Source: Kribbella catacumbae DSM 19601 | GTDB lineage: Bacteria > Actinomycetota > Actinomycetes > Propionibacteriales > Kribbellaceae | Direction: 5' to 3' | Length of the DNA: 64,000 bases | NCBI RefSeq assembly: GCF_000372465.1 | Contig: NZ_AQUZ01000004.1 | Location: 63,202-127,201, forward strand | Shown: in pieces, positions 33,333-42,141 of the stretch | How positions within the stretch are numbered: position 1 is the first letter of the stretch | Layout of the letters: each line of letters opens with the position of its first letter | Position numbers and translations under genes: made by a program | Notes under the pieces: generated by a model | The model's database searches: none | Seen by the model: only the letters and a program-made list of their open reading frames with translations | What the model was told of the DNA's origin: nothing

Positions 33333-35039
33333 ATGCCGAGCGTCACGCCAGGTTCGTCGGACTCAAGCGACACGCAGGGCGAGGTCAATGGCGCCATCTT
33401 CGAGGAGCGTGCCGAGAATCTGTCGCTCGATCAGTTTTCAGCCTGGACCGAGGTGAGCCCATTCGAACGAACCGTCTTAAGACAACTGATGGCCCAAGGC
33501 CCACGTCTGCTCAGCGGGCCTCGCGGGTGCGGAAAGACAACTTTGCTCAGGCTCGCTGATCGTCGGATTAATTCGACGACACCAGACATCGCCGTCTATG
33601 TTAACTATGGGAAGTATCTATTCCTTGAACCAGCATACAAACAGCGCGCTGACGCAGACGGCTTCTTCCAGGACTGGCTGGTCGCTCGGATAATAGTTGC
33701 AATTAGCGATCACGTTCCAAACAATCAGAAGCTCAAGGCGATGGCGAAGGAATGCCAGAATTTCGTTGATGCCGCCGAAAGCGACCCCTCCACCGATCGA
33801 CTACAACTTCCCGGCCCCGCGCAACTCTCGCGAATGCTGGAGATGTGGGCATCCGAAGCCGGCCATCGTCGCGTCATTCTCCTCCTCGACGATGCGGCGC
33901 ACGCATTTGTTCCAGACCAGCAGCGGGTATTCTTTGAATTTCTTCGCAGTATCCGCAACCCTAACGTCACTTACAAAGCTGCGATCTACCCTGGCGTCAC
34001 AGAATTCAGCCCCAACTTTCATGTTGGACATGACGCAAAGATCATTCACGCTTGGATTCCAGTTGACGGCGAACAGTATCTGCGCTTCATGCGCAGCCTA
34101 TTTACGAGAAGATTTCCAGACTCCATGCAAAAGGGAATCCCAGGCGATGTTGTAGATCTTTTCGCCGGAGCTGCGTTCGGCGTACCTAGAACCTTCCTGG
34201 CGATGCTCGAAGAGTACTTGAACAATCTGCCGACCAATTCGGGGCGAATTGCAAGGCAAGCAAACACGATCATTGGTGAACAAGCTCAGCAGTTGCGCAA
34301 GCTGTACATGACGCTCGCCGACAAACTTCCGAGCTACAGCATGTACGTCGAGACCGGGCTGACCGTCGAGCAACGTATAGTTTCAGAACTCAGGGACCTC
34401 AACTCGACCCGCTTCGATAAACAGGAAACAGCAAGTCAAGCGCTCGACGTTGCCATCCGCCAGCCAATCGATCAGAGGTTGCTAACTATTCTGAGTCTGC
34501 TGGAGTATGCAGGCATCGTCCGGCAAACTAACGAGAGCGTAAGCCTTGGCAGCGGAGGAACCTTTACGAAGTTCTCCTTGCATGGGGCCGTGCTCATGGA
34601 AGGCAATGCGTTGCGGTTCGGAAAAAATCCGACCTTGGCGCAGCGCGCGGGATCACTTATTCGGTTCACTCGAGTTGGAACCTACAAGCGTGTACTAAGT
34701 GAGACACTCCTAAATAAGTCTGAAGCCAAAGAATGCCGACTCATGGTTGGGTCTTGTCAGAATTGCGGATCCCCTCGCCTGATTCAAGAAGCTCGCTTTT
34801 GTCATGTCTGCGGCTCGGAACTTCTTGACGAAAGCCGGTTCGCTGCGCTACTGCGCACTCCAGTCGACCAGTTGCCGCTTACTCCTCGCAAGATTGAGTC
34901 GCTCAAGAACCAAAGGCTCTTGCGTGTGGAAGACATACTTCGCGATCGGGGGCAGCAGGAACTTCGGAAGGCTGAACGCGTGGGCCAAGTGTGGGCACGG
35001 CGTATTTACTCGGTTGCGGAGGAGTTCGTAAGTGTCTAG
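33333..35039 (+). CDS. ORC/CDC6-like P-loop ATPase with zinc ribbon and helix-hairpin-helix
   Basis: A protein of 568 aa. Walker A is LLSGPRGCGKTTLLRLADR (residues about 60-78) and Walker B RRVILLLDDAAHAF (about 178-191), followed by a winged-helix-like region, as in ORC/CDC6-type and STAND-like NTPases. A zinc ribbon with CQNCG and CHVCG lies at about 475-500. The end (LTPRKIESLKNQRLLRVEDIL) resembles a helix-hairpin-helix, suggesting nucleic acid contact. The ATG has GGAGGG six bases upstream. G+C of sampled lines is near 50 percent, against about 70 percent around it, a sign of transfer. The next gene overlaps by eight bases and encodes a HEPN-type protein. A defence role is inference. Confidence 0.8.
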   Translation: MPSVTPGSSDSSDTQGEVNGAIFEERAENLSLDQFSAWTEVSPFERTVLRQLMAQGPRLLSGPRGCGKTTLLRLADRRINSTTPDIAVYVNYGKYLFLEPAYKQRADADGFFQDWLVARIIVAISDHVPNNQKLKAMAKECQNFVDAAESDPSTDRLQLPGPAQLSRMLEMWASEAGHRRVILLLDDAAHAFVPDQQRVFFEFLRSIRNPNVTYKAAIYPGVTEFSPNFHVGHDAKIIHAWIPVDGEQYLRFMRSLFTRRFPDSMQKGIPGDVVDLFAGAAFGVPRTFLAMLEEYLNNLPTNSGRIARQANTIIGEQAQQLRKLYMTLADKLPSYSMYVETGLTVEQRIVSELRDLNSTRFDKQETASQALDVAIRQPIDQRLLTILSLLEYAGIVRQTNESVSLGSGGTFTKFSLHGAVLMEGNALRFGKNPTLAQRAGSLIRFTRVGTYKRVLSETLLNKSEAKECRLMVGSCQNCGSPRLIQEARFCHVCGSELLDESRFAALLRTPVDQLPLTPRKIESLKNQRLLRVEDILRDRGQQELRKAERVGQVWARRIYSVAEEFVSV

Positions 35040-35991
35040 GCACACGGAGATCGACAAGGTTGTCTTGAATGCTCCTGCGCGATTCTCTGCCATCGACTGG
35101 TCGAATTTCATTGAGCGGTCACAGATCGGAGATGACCACAATCCAATCGATGAGTTCTATTCGACCCATCAGGGACTGACGGCCCTAGGCGGCCTGGTGG
35201 GCCAAGGGACCATCAGACAAGAACTCGAAGAACTCTTGGCTGGCCAGATGGTCTTGGGCTATGTCAGCGCAACAGAACTGTTCCTGCGAAGATTATTAGC
35301 GCAAAGCGTTCGCCTATGTCCTAATCTTCGCAAACGCAACAGTAGCGTGCAGATACCCTTTGGTGCTTTAGATTTCTACGAAGCTAAGAACATTGAGCAC
35401 GCCCTGACCGAACGCGTGACGTTTAGCGAGCCTGGAAAAGTGGCGAACGTACTGCGAGAGCGATTCGGCATATCGATAAAGCCGAACTCTTCACTGAATG
35501 AGGCCATTGCGGAGTTCGAAGGTCTCTGCCAACTGCGGCACGCTCTCGTTCATTCTCGAGGTGTAGTTAATTCGACGAATGCCGAGCAGTTCGAACTACC
35601 AGCCGGAAAAGGTCACTGCATGGTGACCCTGGAGCATTCGGAGGTTGCTGCTGCAGGAGCAGTCTGTATGAACCTGGTTCGAGAAATTAACACAGAGGTA
35701 GGCCGGACCATTTTATGGGACTGGCTTACTTCCGGAGTACTACGCGGAACGAAACGAGCCGACTCGACCAAGCTTGGCCGGCTGTTGACTTTGTTTGCCT
35801 CAAAAGTAGACCCGAGCCAAGGTCGAGCGACGGCGTCAACTGTCGATCAACTGATGGATACCGCCCGCGTCGTGGCGGACGCGGTAACCAACAGCCGCCT
35901 GGCAGTCAAGTCTGTCGCCAAGCCGCCGGATCTGTCGGTGCCACGAAACTCGGGGAAGTTGGTGGCACCGACGGATCAGTTGGGCACTTAG
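35032..35991 (+). CDS. HEPN-domain protein, partner of the upstream ATPase
   Basis: A protein of 319 aa. The segment LCQLRHALVHSRG at about residues 163-176 is the R-x4-H motif of HEPN RNases of the RiboL-PSP/MAE_28990 type, preceded by helices with a conserved acidic and hydrophobic pattern (MVLGYVSATELFLRRLLAQS). HEPN proteins with this motif are often toxins that cut RNA when a sensor ATPase is triggered. The GTG at 35032 overlaps the ATPase end by eight bases, with GGAGGAG seven bases upstream, so the two are coupled. The last 30 or so residues run through the terminator hairpin of the neighbouring protease gene and may be borrowed sequence. Confidence 0.75.
   Translation: MSRHTEIDKVVLNAPARFSAIDWSNFIERSQIGDDHNPIDEFYSTHQGLTALGGLVGQGTIRQELEELLAGQMVLGYVSATELFLRRLLAQSVRLCPNLRKRNSSVQIPFGALDFYEAKNIEHALTERVTFSEPGKVANVLRERFGISIKPNSSLNEAIAEFEGLCQLRHALVHSRGVVNSTNAEQFELPAGKGHCMVTLEHSEVAAAGAVCMNLVREINTEVGRTILWDWLTSGVLRGTKRADSTKLGRLLTLFASKVDPSQGRATASTVDQLMDTARVVADAVTNSRLAVKSVAKPPDLSVPRNSGKLVAPTDQLGT
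35934..35972. terminator. 11-bp hairpin at the HEPN/protease gene junction
   Basis: GTCGGTGCCAC (35934-35944) pairs exactly with 35962-35972. It lies 16 nt after the protease stop on the minus strand and inside the last codons of the HEPN gene on the plus strand. It was probably the protease terminator before the island arrived. Confidence 0.75.
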
Positions 35992-37481
35992 AGGATCTTG
36001 CGTGCCTTGAAGGCGGTGGTGACCTTGTCCGCGGCCGCCTTGCCATAGAGCAGGCGAGCCGACTGGACGGTGACCCGCGCGGCGTCGGCGAACGAGGTGT
36101 CCGGCGCGTAGAAGAACGTGCCCTGCAGGATCACCTTGTTGGCCTTGTTCCGGCCGAGCGCCTGGTGGATGTCCCACAGCGCGTTCGACCAGATCTCACC
36201 ATCGGCGTGCACCTGACCCACCATGTCGTCGGTGGTCTTGCCGGTGTCGGTCCGCCGCAGGCAGTGCTTCGGGCCGGAGGTGTACGACACCGCGTCCCAG
36301 TCCATCACGCACGGCAGGTCGTAGTTCTTGCTGACCGGGACGGACATCGTGACGGCCCAGTAGTCGCCGAAGCCCTCACCCATCGCGCCGGCCTCGGCCG
36401 ATTCGCCGTACCCGGGGACGATGTCGTCCTGGATCGCGTGACCGTACTCGTGCCAGATCACCTCGGCGTCCTCGGCGTCGTCGACGCCACCCTCGCCCAT
36501 CGTGATCATGTCGATCGACGGGTCGTAGAACGAGTTGTCACCGTCGAAGGTGTTGATCGAGAAGTCCTGCGACTCGTTGTTCACCTCGGTGAAGCCGAGC
36601 GAGTGGATGTACTCCTGGGTCTGGTTGACCTGGTAGTACGCCATCACCTGCTCGAACTTGTCGTTCGCGCGCTGGAAGACGAAGTTGTTGTTCTTGTTGT
36701 AGGCGACGCCGCCCTTGGCTTCCTTGATGTTGACGTACGGGCCGACCAGGTTGCCCGAGCCGTCCAGGTTGCGGAGGATCACGTTCTTCTGCGCCAGGAA
36801 CAGGTCGTTCTGGTTCTTGTCGTCGTTGTCGACCAGGTCCTCGTTCTTCAGCGTCACGACCGGGTTCGGATCGAACACCGAGCCTCTGCCGTCGGCGTGG
36901 TCGCTGATCACCTCGGACTTGACCACCTTGCCGTCCTTGGCATCGACCAGCGAGCGGATGACGCCCTCGGTCGAGCGCGAGGTGACGTTCCAGACCAGGC
37001 GCGCGTCCGGTCCGCCGACGACGGCGAGCTGGGCCGTTCCCTGGGTCGCGGCCGGGGTCGGAACGACTCCCTTCCCGCCGGTACTACGGCTCCGCGCGGC
37101 CCGGGCCGTGGCCGCGGTGTTGGCCGACTTCGTGGCAGTTGCCGACGGCACCTTCGCGCTCACGTCGAGGCTCGCCGGTACGGCGTCGCGCCCGTCGGAG
37201 ACCTGGACGATCTTGCCCGACTTGTCGACGTGCTGCGCGTAGTACCCGTTGATCACCGGCAGGCCCTTGAAGGTCTGCTGGTACCAGTGGTGCTTGCCGA
37301 GCAGTGAAGTCTTGGTCTTGATCAGCTTCAGGTTGCCCGGTACCGCGCTGCTCGCCGCGGCGGCCGAACTGCCCGCCGGCGCTGCCCCCGCTGCGCTGGT
37401 GAACGACATCCCGACTGCCAGCATCGCCCCGGTGGCGGTGATGGCCGCGATCGCCTTCCGGCGACGCACGTGTTTCGTCAT
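35988..37481 (-). CDS. Secreted zinc metalloprotease, M36/M4-like (gluzincin)
   Basis: A protein of 497 aa. The signal peptide is at about residues 1-35 (AAGAAPAG). Residues about 45-210 are an FTP/PepSY-type propeptide (HHWYQQTFKGLPVINGYYA). The catalytic part has VIWHEYGHAIQDD (HExxH-type, about residue 343) and EAGAMGEGFGDYWAV with the third ligand Glu at about 367. MVGQVHADGEIWSNALWDI is a further conserved block of fungalysin-like enzymes. I prefer the ATG at 37481 over the one at 37487, as GGGAGG is then eight bases away. Its stop overlaps the HEPN stop by three bases, tail to tail. Confidence 0.88.
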   Translation of the reverse strand: MTKHVRRRKAIAAITATGAMLAVGMSFTSAAGAAPAGSSAAAASSAVPGNLKLIKTKTSLLGKHHWYQQTFKGLPVINGYYAQHVDKSGKIVQVSDGRDAVPASLDVSAKVPSATATKSANTAATARAARSRSTGGKGVVPTPAATQGTAQLAVVGGPDARLVWNVTSRSTEGVIRSLVDAKDGKVVKSEVISDHADGRGSVFDPNPVVTLKNEDLVDNDDKNQNDLFLAQKNVILRNLDGSGNLVGPYVNIKEAKGGVAYNKNNNFVFQRANDKFEQVMAYYQVNQTQEYIHSLGFTEVNNESQDFSINTFDGDNSFYDPSIDMITMGEGGVDDAEDAEVIWHEYGHAIQDDIVPGYGESAEAGAMGEGFGDYWAVTMSVPVSKNYDLPCVMDWDAVSYTSGPKHCLRRTDTGKTTDDMVGQVHADGEIWSNALWDIHQALGRNKANKVILQGTFFYAPDTSFADAARVTVQSARLLYGKAAADKVTTAFKARKIL

Positions 37482-37605
37482 ACTCATTCCCTCCCAGGGT
37501 GGACGACCGTGGTGGTACGACTACGATCCGTCGCGACCCTAGTTCGCCGGACACCACCGTGGGAAGCAAAACTTTGCGTGATCACGGGTGGGCAAGGGAA
37601 AACAT

Positions 37606-38193
37606 CTAGCCCCCTGCGAGGAGCCTGATCACGCCAGGGAGAACGGCGACGCCGACGTCGGGATCGATCGCGCGCTGTACTCCGAGACCGACGCCGAGGC
37701 TGAGCAGCGCCGTCGCGCAGTCTTCCGCGGGCATCGGGAGCACGATGCCGAACTCCTCCGCGTGCTCGGTGAGCAACAAGGTGATGGCTGCCCGGATCTG
37801 AGCATTGCGAAGAGCAAGCTCCCGGCGTACGGCGTCGTCCTGCCGGGCGCGGGTCGCGAACTCCACCTCGAAGACCGTCCAGGCCTGGTCGCCGATGGTC
37901 TCCTCGGCCCAGCGCTGGAACGCGGAGAGCATGTCCTCGAGCGTCGCCGCGCCCTCCAGCGCGGTTGCCATCTTGTGCGCCTGGCCGGCCCGGATCGCGT
38001 CGACGACGGCGAGGCAGAGCTCATCCTTGTTCCGGAAGTTCGAGTAGACCGCGCCCTTGGAGAAGCCGGCCTCATCCGCGACCTTCTCCAGGCTCGTCGC
38101 CGCGTAACCGTCCTGGAGGAAGAGCTCGGTAGCGGTCGCGACGAGCGTCTCGCGGGTCCGCGCCTGGCTCTCCACCCGCGTCATTCTCGGCAT
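37606..38193 (-). CDS. TetR/AcrR family regulator
   Basis: A protein of 195 aa. The helix-turn-helix is ATSLEKVADEAGFSKGAVYSN at residues about 32-52. The C-terminal ligand domain has the LLTEHAEEFGI and ALLSLGVGLGVQRA pattern of the TetR_C_6/BetI-like group. It is divergent from the Baeyer-Villiger-type monooxygenase gene, with a 63-nt intergenic region holding a small palindrome, so it probably represses that gene and itself. An in-frame ATG at 38184 is the alternative start. Confidence 0.9.
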   Translation of the reverse strand: MPRMTRVESQARTRETLVATATELFLQDGYAATSLEKVADEAGFSKGAVYSNFRNKDELCLAVVDAIRAGQAHKMATALEGAATLEDMLSAFQRWAEETIGDQAWTVFEVEFATRARQDDAVRRELALRNAQIRAAITLLLTEHAEEFGIVLPMPAEDCATALLSLGVGLGVQRAIDPDVGVAVLPGVIRLLAGG

Positions 38194-38228
38194 GGCCCCG
38201 ACTCTAGTGGGTTGCTTGGGGTTCCCAT

Positions 38229-38242
38229 GGTATTCAGATACC
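38229..38242. promoter_or_regulatory. Candidate TetR operator
   Basis: GGTATTCAGATACC is a 14-bp palindrome (5-bp arms, 4-nt centre), flanked by outer half-sites CTAGTGG and CCGCTAG with one mismatch. It sits in the short divergent region between the TetR regulator and the monooxygenase. Confidence 0.6.
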
Positions 38243-38256
38243 GCTAGTCTCCGAAG

Positions 38257-39717
38257 ATGGCTGACCACGAGGTACTGATCGTTGGAGCGGGCGCTTCCGG
38301 CATCGGCGCGGCGATCCGGCTGCTGCAGGTGGGGATCACGTCCTTCGCCGTCCTGGAGAAGGCGGAGTCGCTGGGTGGGACCTGGCGCGACAACACCTAT
38401 CCGGGGTGTGCGTGCGATGTGCCGTCGGCGTTGTACTCGTATTCCTTTGCGCCGAATCCGTCGTGGACTCGCGCCTTCGCGGGGCAAGCGGAGATCCGCG
38501 GGTATCTGGAGTCGACGGCAGCGCAGTACGGGGTGCTCTCGCACACGCGGTTCGGGGTGGAGATGCTGCGGGCTTCGTGGTCGGACGAGGCGCAGCATTG
38601 GGTCGTCTCGACGTCTGCTGGTGAGCTCACGGCTCGGGTACTGATCACTGGGACCGGGCCCTGGCATGAGCCTTTGATGCCTTCGGTGCCGATGTCGTTT
38701 GACGGGCCCCTGTTTCACTCGTCGCGGTGGGATCACTCGGTCGATCTGCGCGGGAAGCGGGTCGCGGTGATCGGCACGGGCGCGTCGGCGGTGCAGTTCG
38801 TGCCGGCGATCCAGCCGCTGGTGTCTTCGCTGCATCTGTTTCAGCGGACGGCGCAGTGGGTGTTACCGAAGCCCGACCACTACGTGCCGCCTCTTGAGCG
38901 CTGGTTGATGCGGCGGGTTCCGGCGGCTCAGCGCGCTTTGCGAGCCGCCGAATACTTCGGAATGGAGGCGCTCGGGGTTGGCTTCAGGAAGCCGGCCGTG
39001 ATGCGTCAGCTCCAGCGGGTGGGCGCTTGGCATCTGCGGCGGTCGGTGCGGGATCCGTTGCTGCGTGCTGCCTTGACGCCTTCGTACACCCTTGGGTGCA
39101 AGCGGATTCTGATGTCCAACGACTACTACCCGGCGGTTGCTGCCAGCAACGTCACGGTTCACTCTGGTGTTGCCTCGGTCAACGAGTCTTCTGTGGTCGG
39201 CACCGACGGATCGGTTGCCGCCGTCGATGTCGTTGTCCTGGGCACCGGGTTCAAGATCCTCTCGTTGCCGTTGGCAAGCAGAGTGTTCGACGCCGCCGGC
39301 CGAAGCCTGCAGGACCATTGGCAGGGCAGCCCGACTGCCTATCTCGGCACCACCGTGGCCGGCTTCCCGAATGCGTTCAACCTGCTCGGGCCGAGTCTCG
39401 GTACCGGGCACACGTCGGCCTTCATGATCCTGGAGGCGCAACTCGATCACACGATCGCCGCCATCTCAGGCCTGCTCCGGCACGGCTGGTCGAGCCTTGA
39501 CTTGCGGCCCGCAGTACAGGAGTCGTTCAATGCGGAGGTGCAGGACGCCTTGCAGACAACGGTTTACGAGACCGGTGGGTGTGCGAGCTACTACCACGAC
39601 ACCAATGGGCGAAACAGCTTCAACTGGCCGTGGTCGACTCGGCGGCTCCGGGCCCGGGTCGGAAGGTTCTCTCCCGGCGACTACGCGATTCATTCAGGTG
39701 TGGAGGTTGTGCGATGA
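38257..39717 (+). CDS. Baeyer-Villiger-type flavin monooxygenase
   Basis: A protein of 486 aa. FAD-binding motif VGAGASGIGAA at residues about 9-19, then LGGTWRDNTYPGCACDVPS. The type I Baeyer-Villiger fingerprint F-x-G-x3-H-x3-W-D is complete in FDGPLFHSSRWD at about 149-160. The second Rossmann motif VIGTGASAVQF follows, and VVVLGTGF is the late ATG motif. It would insert oxygen into ketones using NADPH and O2; the substrate is unknown. The stop overlaps the ATG of the following dehydrogenase as ATGA. Confidence 0.92.
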   Translation: MADHEVLIVGAGASGIGAAIRLLQVGITSFAVLEKAESLGGTWRDNTYPGCACDVPSALYSYSFAPNPSWTRAFAGQAEIRGYLESTAAQYGVLSHTRFGVEMLRASWSDEAQHWVVSTSAGELTARVLITGTGPWHEPLMPSVPMSFDGPLFHSSRWDHSVDLRGKRVAVIGTGASAVQFVPAIQPLVSSLHLFQRTAQWVLPKPDHYVPPLERWLMRRVPAAQRALRAAEYFGMEALGVGFRKPAVMRQLQRVGAWHLRRSVRDPLLRAALTPSYTLGCKRILMSNDYYPAVAASNVTVHSGVASVNESSVVGTDGSVAAVDVVVLGTGFKILSLPLASRVFDAAGRSLQDHWQGSPTAYLGTTVAGFPNAFNLLGPSLGTGHTSAFMILEAQLDHTIAAISGLLRHGWSSLDLRPAVQESFNAEVQDALQTTVYETGGCASYYHDTNGRNSFNWPWSTRRLRARVGRFSPGDYAIHSGVEVVR

Positions 39718-40504
39718 GGCTAGCTCTGTCCCGTTCGGTCGTGGTGGTCACGGGTGGCGCGCGTGGAATCGGGGCGGCCACGGCTTCGGCGTTCTCGGCT
39801 CTTGGTGCTTCCGTTTATGTCGGCGATCTGGATGGCCCGCGGGTTCTCGATGTCACCTCGCGTACGTCGTACTCGGTCTTTGTGGATCCGTGCTCAGCGA
39901 GACGGGGCGGATCGACGTACTGGTGAACAACGCCGGCGTGATGCCGCTCGGTCCGTTCCTCGACGAGCCCGACGAGATCAGCCGGGCGACGCTCGACGTC
40001 AACGTGTGGGGGCTGATCCACGGGATGCGGCTGGTCGTGCCCGGAATGGTTGCCCAGGGCCACGGTCATGTGGTGAACGTGGCGTCGATGGCTGGCAAGA
40101 TCCCGTTTCCGGGGATGGCGGTTGACAACGCCTCGAAGTACGCGGCGGTGGGGTTGTCGGCCGCAGTACGGCGGGAACTGCATGAGACCGGGGTGAGTGT
40201 CAGTGCGGTGTTGCCGAGCGCAGTACGGACGTCGCTGTCATCCGGCGTACGGCTGGGTGGGATTTTGCCGACAGTGGATCCGGAGGATGTCGCTGCGGCA
40301 GTGGTCCGGACTTGCCACACGCGCCGGGCAGAGACGCCGGTGCCCGGCTTCCTGGCCGGATGGGGTCTGCTCGACGGACTCGTACCCGAGCCGTTGATGG
40401 CGTTCGCGCGGCGGGTGCTCGGCGACGACCGCGGGCTGACGGCGGACGCGGCCGCGCGGGCGGCGTACTCGGCTCGCCTCGAGGCCTTCACCCGCCGGGA
40501 GTAG
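39714..40504 (+). pseudogene. Short-chain dehydrogenase with a frameshift
   Basis: The ATG at 39714 overlaps the monooxygenase stop. The first frame gives LSRSVVVVTGGARGIGAATA up to about residue 57 and would stop at 39926. The rest of the protein (VLSETGRIDVLVNNAGVMPL, SKYAAVGLSAAVRREL, C-terminus RLEAFTRRE) is in another frame to 40504. The switch lies near 39884-39891 and one added base would restore the frame. A dehydrogenase following a Baeyer-Villiger enzyme suits a ketone/alcohol pathway. It may be a real pseudogene or a sequencing error. Confidence 0.8.
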
Positions 40505-40565
40505 CGGACTGAACCTGGCCTCTTCCTCTCCTAGCGTTGGCCTCGGACCCAAGAGAGGATCAGCC

Positions 40566-41654
40566 ATGACGAAGTTGAGTCTGCGTGCCCTGAACCGTGC
40601 CACCCTCGAACGCCAGTGGCTGCTCGAACGCCGCTCCGTCACCGCCCTCGAAGCGATCGAACACCTGGTCGGCATGCAGGCCCAGATCCCCCTCGCCCCG
40701 TACGTCGGCCTGTGGACCCGGCTGCTCGACTTCGACCCGCTGGAACTGGCCGGCCTGCTGGAGAACCGCGAAGCCGTCCGCGGTTCGCTGATGCGGGCCA
40801 CGATCCACCTGATGTCGAGCCGCGACTTCCTGGCGATCCGCGGCTTGATCCAGCCCCGCCTCGAACGCGAGGTCTACTCCAACACGACGTACGGCCGCAA
40901 ACGCCTCGAAGGCGTCGCCATGCCCGCCGTACTCCGCGCCGGCATCGACCGCATGACCACCGCACCGGCCACCGCCGTGGAACTCCGCGAGCACCTCTCA
41001 GCACTCTGGCCCGGCCACGACGCCCCCTCCCTGGCCCACGCCGTCCGCTGCCTGCTCCCCACCATCCAGATCCCACCCCGCGGCGTCTGGGGCAAAGGCG
41101 GCAACCCCACCATGACCACAGCCGACCTCTGGCTCGACTCCCCCATCACTCCCGAGCCCGACGTAGACCAGCTAGTCCTCCGCTACCTGGCCGCCTACGG
41201 CCCCGCCTCAGTAGCCGACGCCCAATCCTGGTCCGGCCTAACCCACCTCTCCGAAGTCTTCGACCGCCTAGACCTCCGCACCTACACCACCCCCACCTCC
41301 CCCCGCCCCCTCTACGACCTCCCCACCATCACCCTCCCCCCGGAAGACACCTCAGCCCCCACCCGCTTCCTCCCCGAATACGACAACCTCCTCCTCTCCC
41401 ACGCAGACCGAACCCGCTTCTACCCCGCCTCCACCCCTCCAGACGCCCTAAGCCGAGGCGCAATACTCCACAACGGCCACGTAACCGCCCTCTGGAAACT
41501 CCTCCAGCAAGGCAAGAAGACCGCAACCATCGAAATCGAACCCATCACGAAGACCTCAGCCGCGACCCGCAAGAGCCTTGAGACCGAAGCTCACAACCTG
41601 CTTGCCTTCACCGCACCATCAGCCAGCACAACCGAGGTCCGCTTCCTCCCCTGA
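40566..41654 (+). CDS. Winged-helix DNA-binding domain protein (HTH_42/AlkZ-like)
   Basis: A protein of 362 aa. It starts LSLRALNRATLERQWLLERR and contains HLVGMQAQIPLAPYVGLWTR, the QxQ-type motif of the HTH_42 family that includes the DNA glycosylase AlkZ (which unhooks interstrand crosslinks). MRATIHLMSSRD and RFLPEYDNLLLSHADRTR are also family blocks. A DNA-repair or self-resistance role is possible; the actinobacterial members are mostly uncharacterised. GAGGA precedes the ATG by about seven bases. Codons in the second half are extremely C-ending. Confidence 0.85.
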   Translation: MTKLSLRALNRATLERQWLLERRSVTALEAIEHLVGMQAQIPLAPYVGLWTRLLDFDPLELAGLLENREAVRGSLMRATIHLMSSRDFLAIRGLIQPRLEREVYSNTTYGRKRLEGVAMPAVLRAGIDRMTTAPATAVELREHLSALWPGHDAPSLAHAVRCLLPTIQIPPRGVWGKGGNPTMTTADLWLDSPITPEPDVDQLVLRYLAAYGPASVADAQSWSGLTHLSEVFDRLDLRTYTTPTSPRPLYDLPTITLPPEDTSAPTRFLPEYDNLLLSHADRTRFYPASTPPDALSRGAILHNGHVTALWKLLQQGKKTATIEIEPITKTSAATRKSLETEAHNLLAFTAPSASTTEVRFLP

Positions 41655-41663
41655 ACGCACGAA

Positions 41664-41689
41664 CAGCTCGACCCCTGAGGGTCGAGCTG
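41664..41689. terminator. 11-bp terminator hairpin
   Basis: CAGCTCGACCC, loop CTGA, GGGTCGAGCTG: a perfect stem ten bases after the winged-helix gene stop and just past the convergent small membrane protein gene, so it serves both strands. Confidence 0.85.
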
Positions 41690-41703
41690 AACGCGGCTAG
41701 CGC

Positions 41704-41934
41704 TTACGAACGTCGAATCTGCAACAGCAGAGCCGACACCGCAGCCACAAGCGGCAAAAGCCCCGGAGAGAACACCGCTACGGCAGCAACTACGATGAGA
41801 ACAACCTGAACAGTCTGCCGAAGCAAACCAACAAGGCTCGTAATCAACGAGGTCAGTGCAACCAAGTTGGCATTCCAACGCTCAACTCTCTTGACGAAAG
41901 TAGTGCGCGTACGGCGGGTGTTAGCAGTAACCAT
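41704..41934 (-). CDS. Small two-helix membrane protein
   Basis: A protein of 76 aa. A basic N-terminus (NTRRTRTTFVKRVERW) precedes two hydrophobic stretches (LVALTSLITSLVGLL and VQVVLIVVAAVAVFSPG with LLPLVAAVSALLLQI). I recognise no family. AGGAG lies nine bases before the ATG at 41934. It is downstream of the type IV secretion operon but separated from it by a terminator and about 200 nt, so it is likely a separate transcript. Confidence 0.6.
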   Translation of the reverse strand: MVTANTRRTRTTFVKRVERWNANLVALTSLITSLVGLLRQTVQVVLIVVAAVAVFSPGLLPLVAAVSALLLQIRRS

Positions 41935-42141
41935 AGGATCCGACTCCTGAGGACAGGTGAAAGATCGCCAAACAGTTGCGCTAACAACCACAAGGCGAAT
42001 CGATCACAAAGTGAACGAAGGCACCGAGTGGTACTTCTGTCTGTGGCTAGAGGCTAGCAAGCAGTGCCTAGCCGTGACCAGGCCAGTGTCGGGTAAGGTA
42101 GTCGTGTCGGCGGAGGTGCGCTAACACCGTTGAGGCTGATG
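41935..42141. other. Intergenic region with short direct and inverted repeats
   Basis: About 200 nt, AT-richer than its surroundings. GGATCCGACTCC occurs at 41936-41947 and again at 42159-42170 inside the next hairpin; GCGCTAACA occurs at about 41978 and 42118; GGCTAG (42045-42050) is inverted as CTAGCC (42068-42073). No tRNA or gene is seen. It marks the left boundary of the secretion operon and could be an old recombination site, which is speculative. Confidence 0.35.

Noticed and set aside
33333..35039. IS21-type IstB or other transposition ATPase
   Set aside because: No transposase or terminal repeats nearby, and the zinc ribbon, helix-hairpin-helix tail and HEPN partner do not fit.
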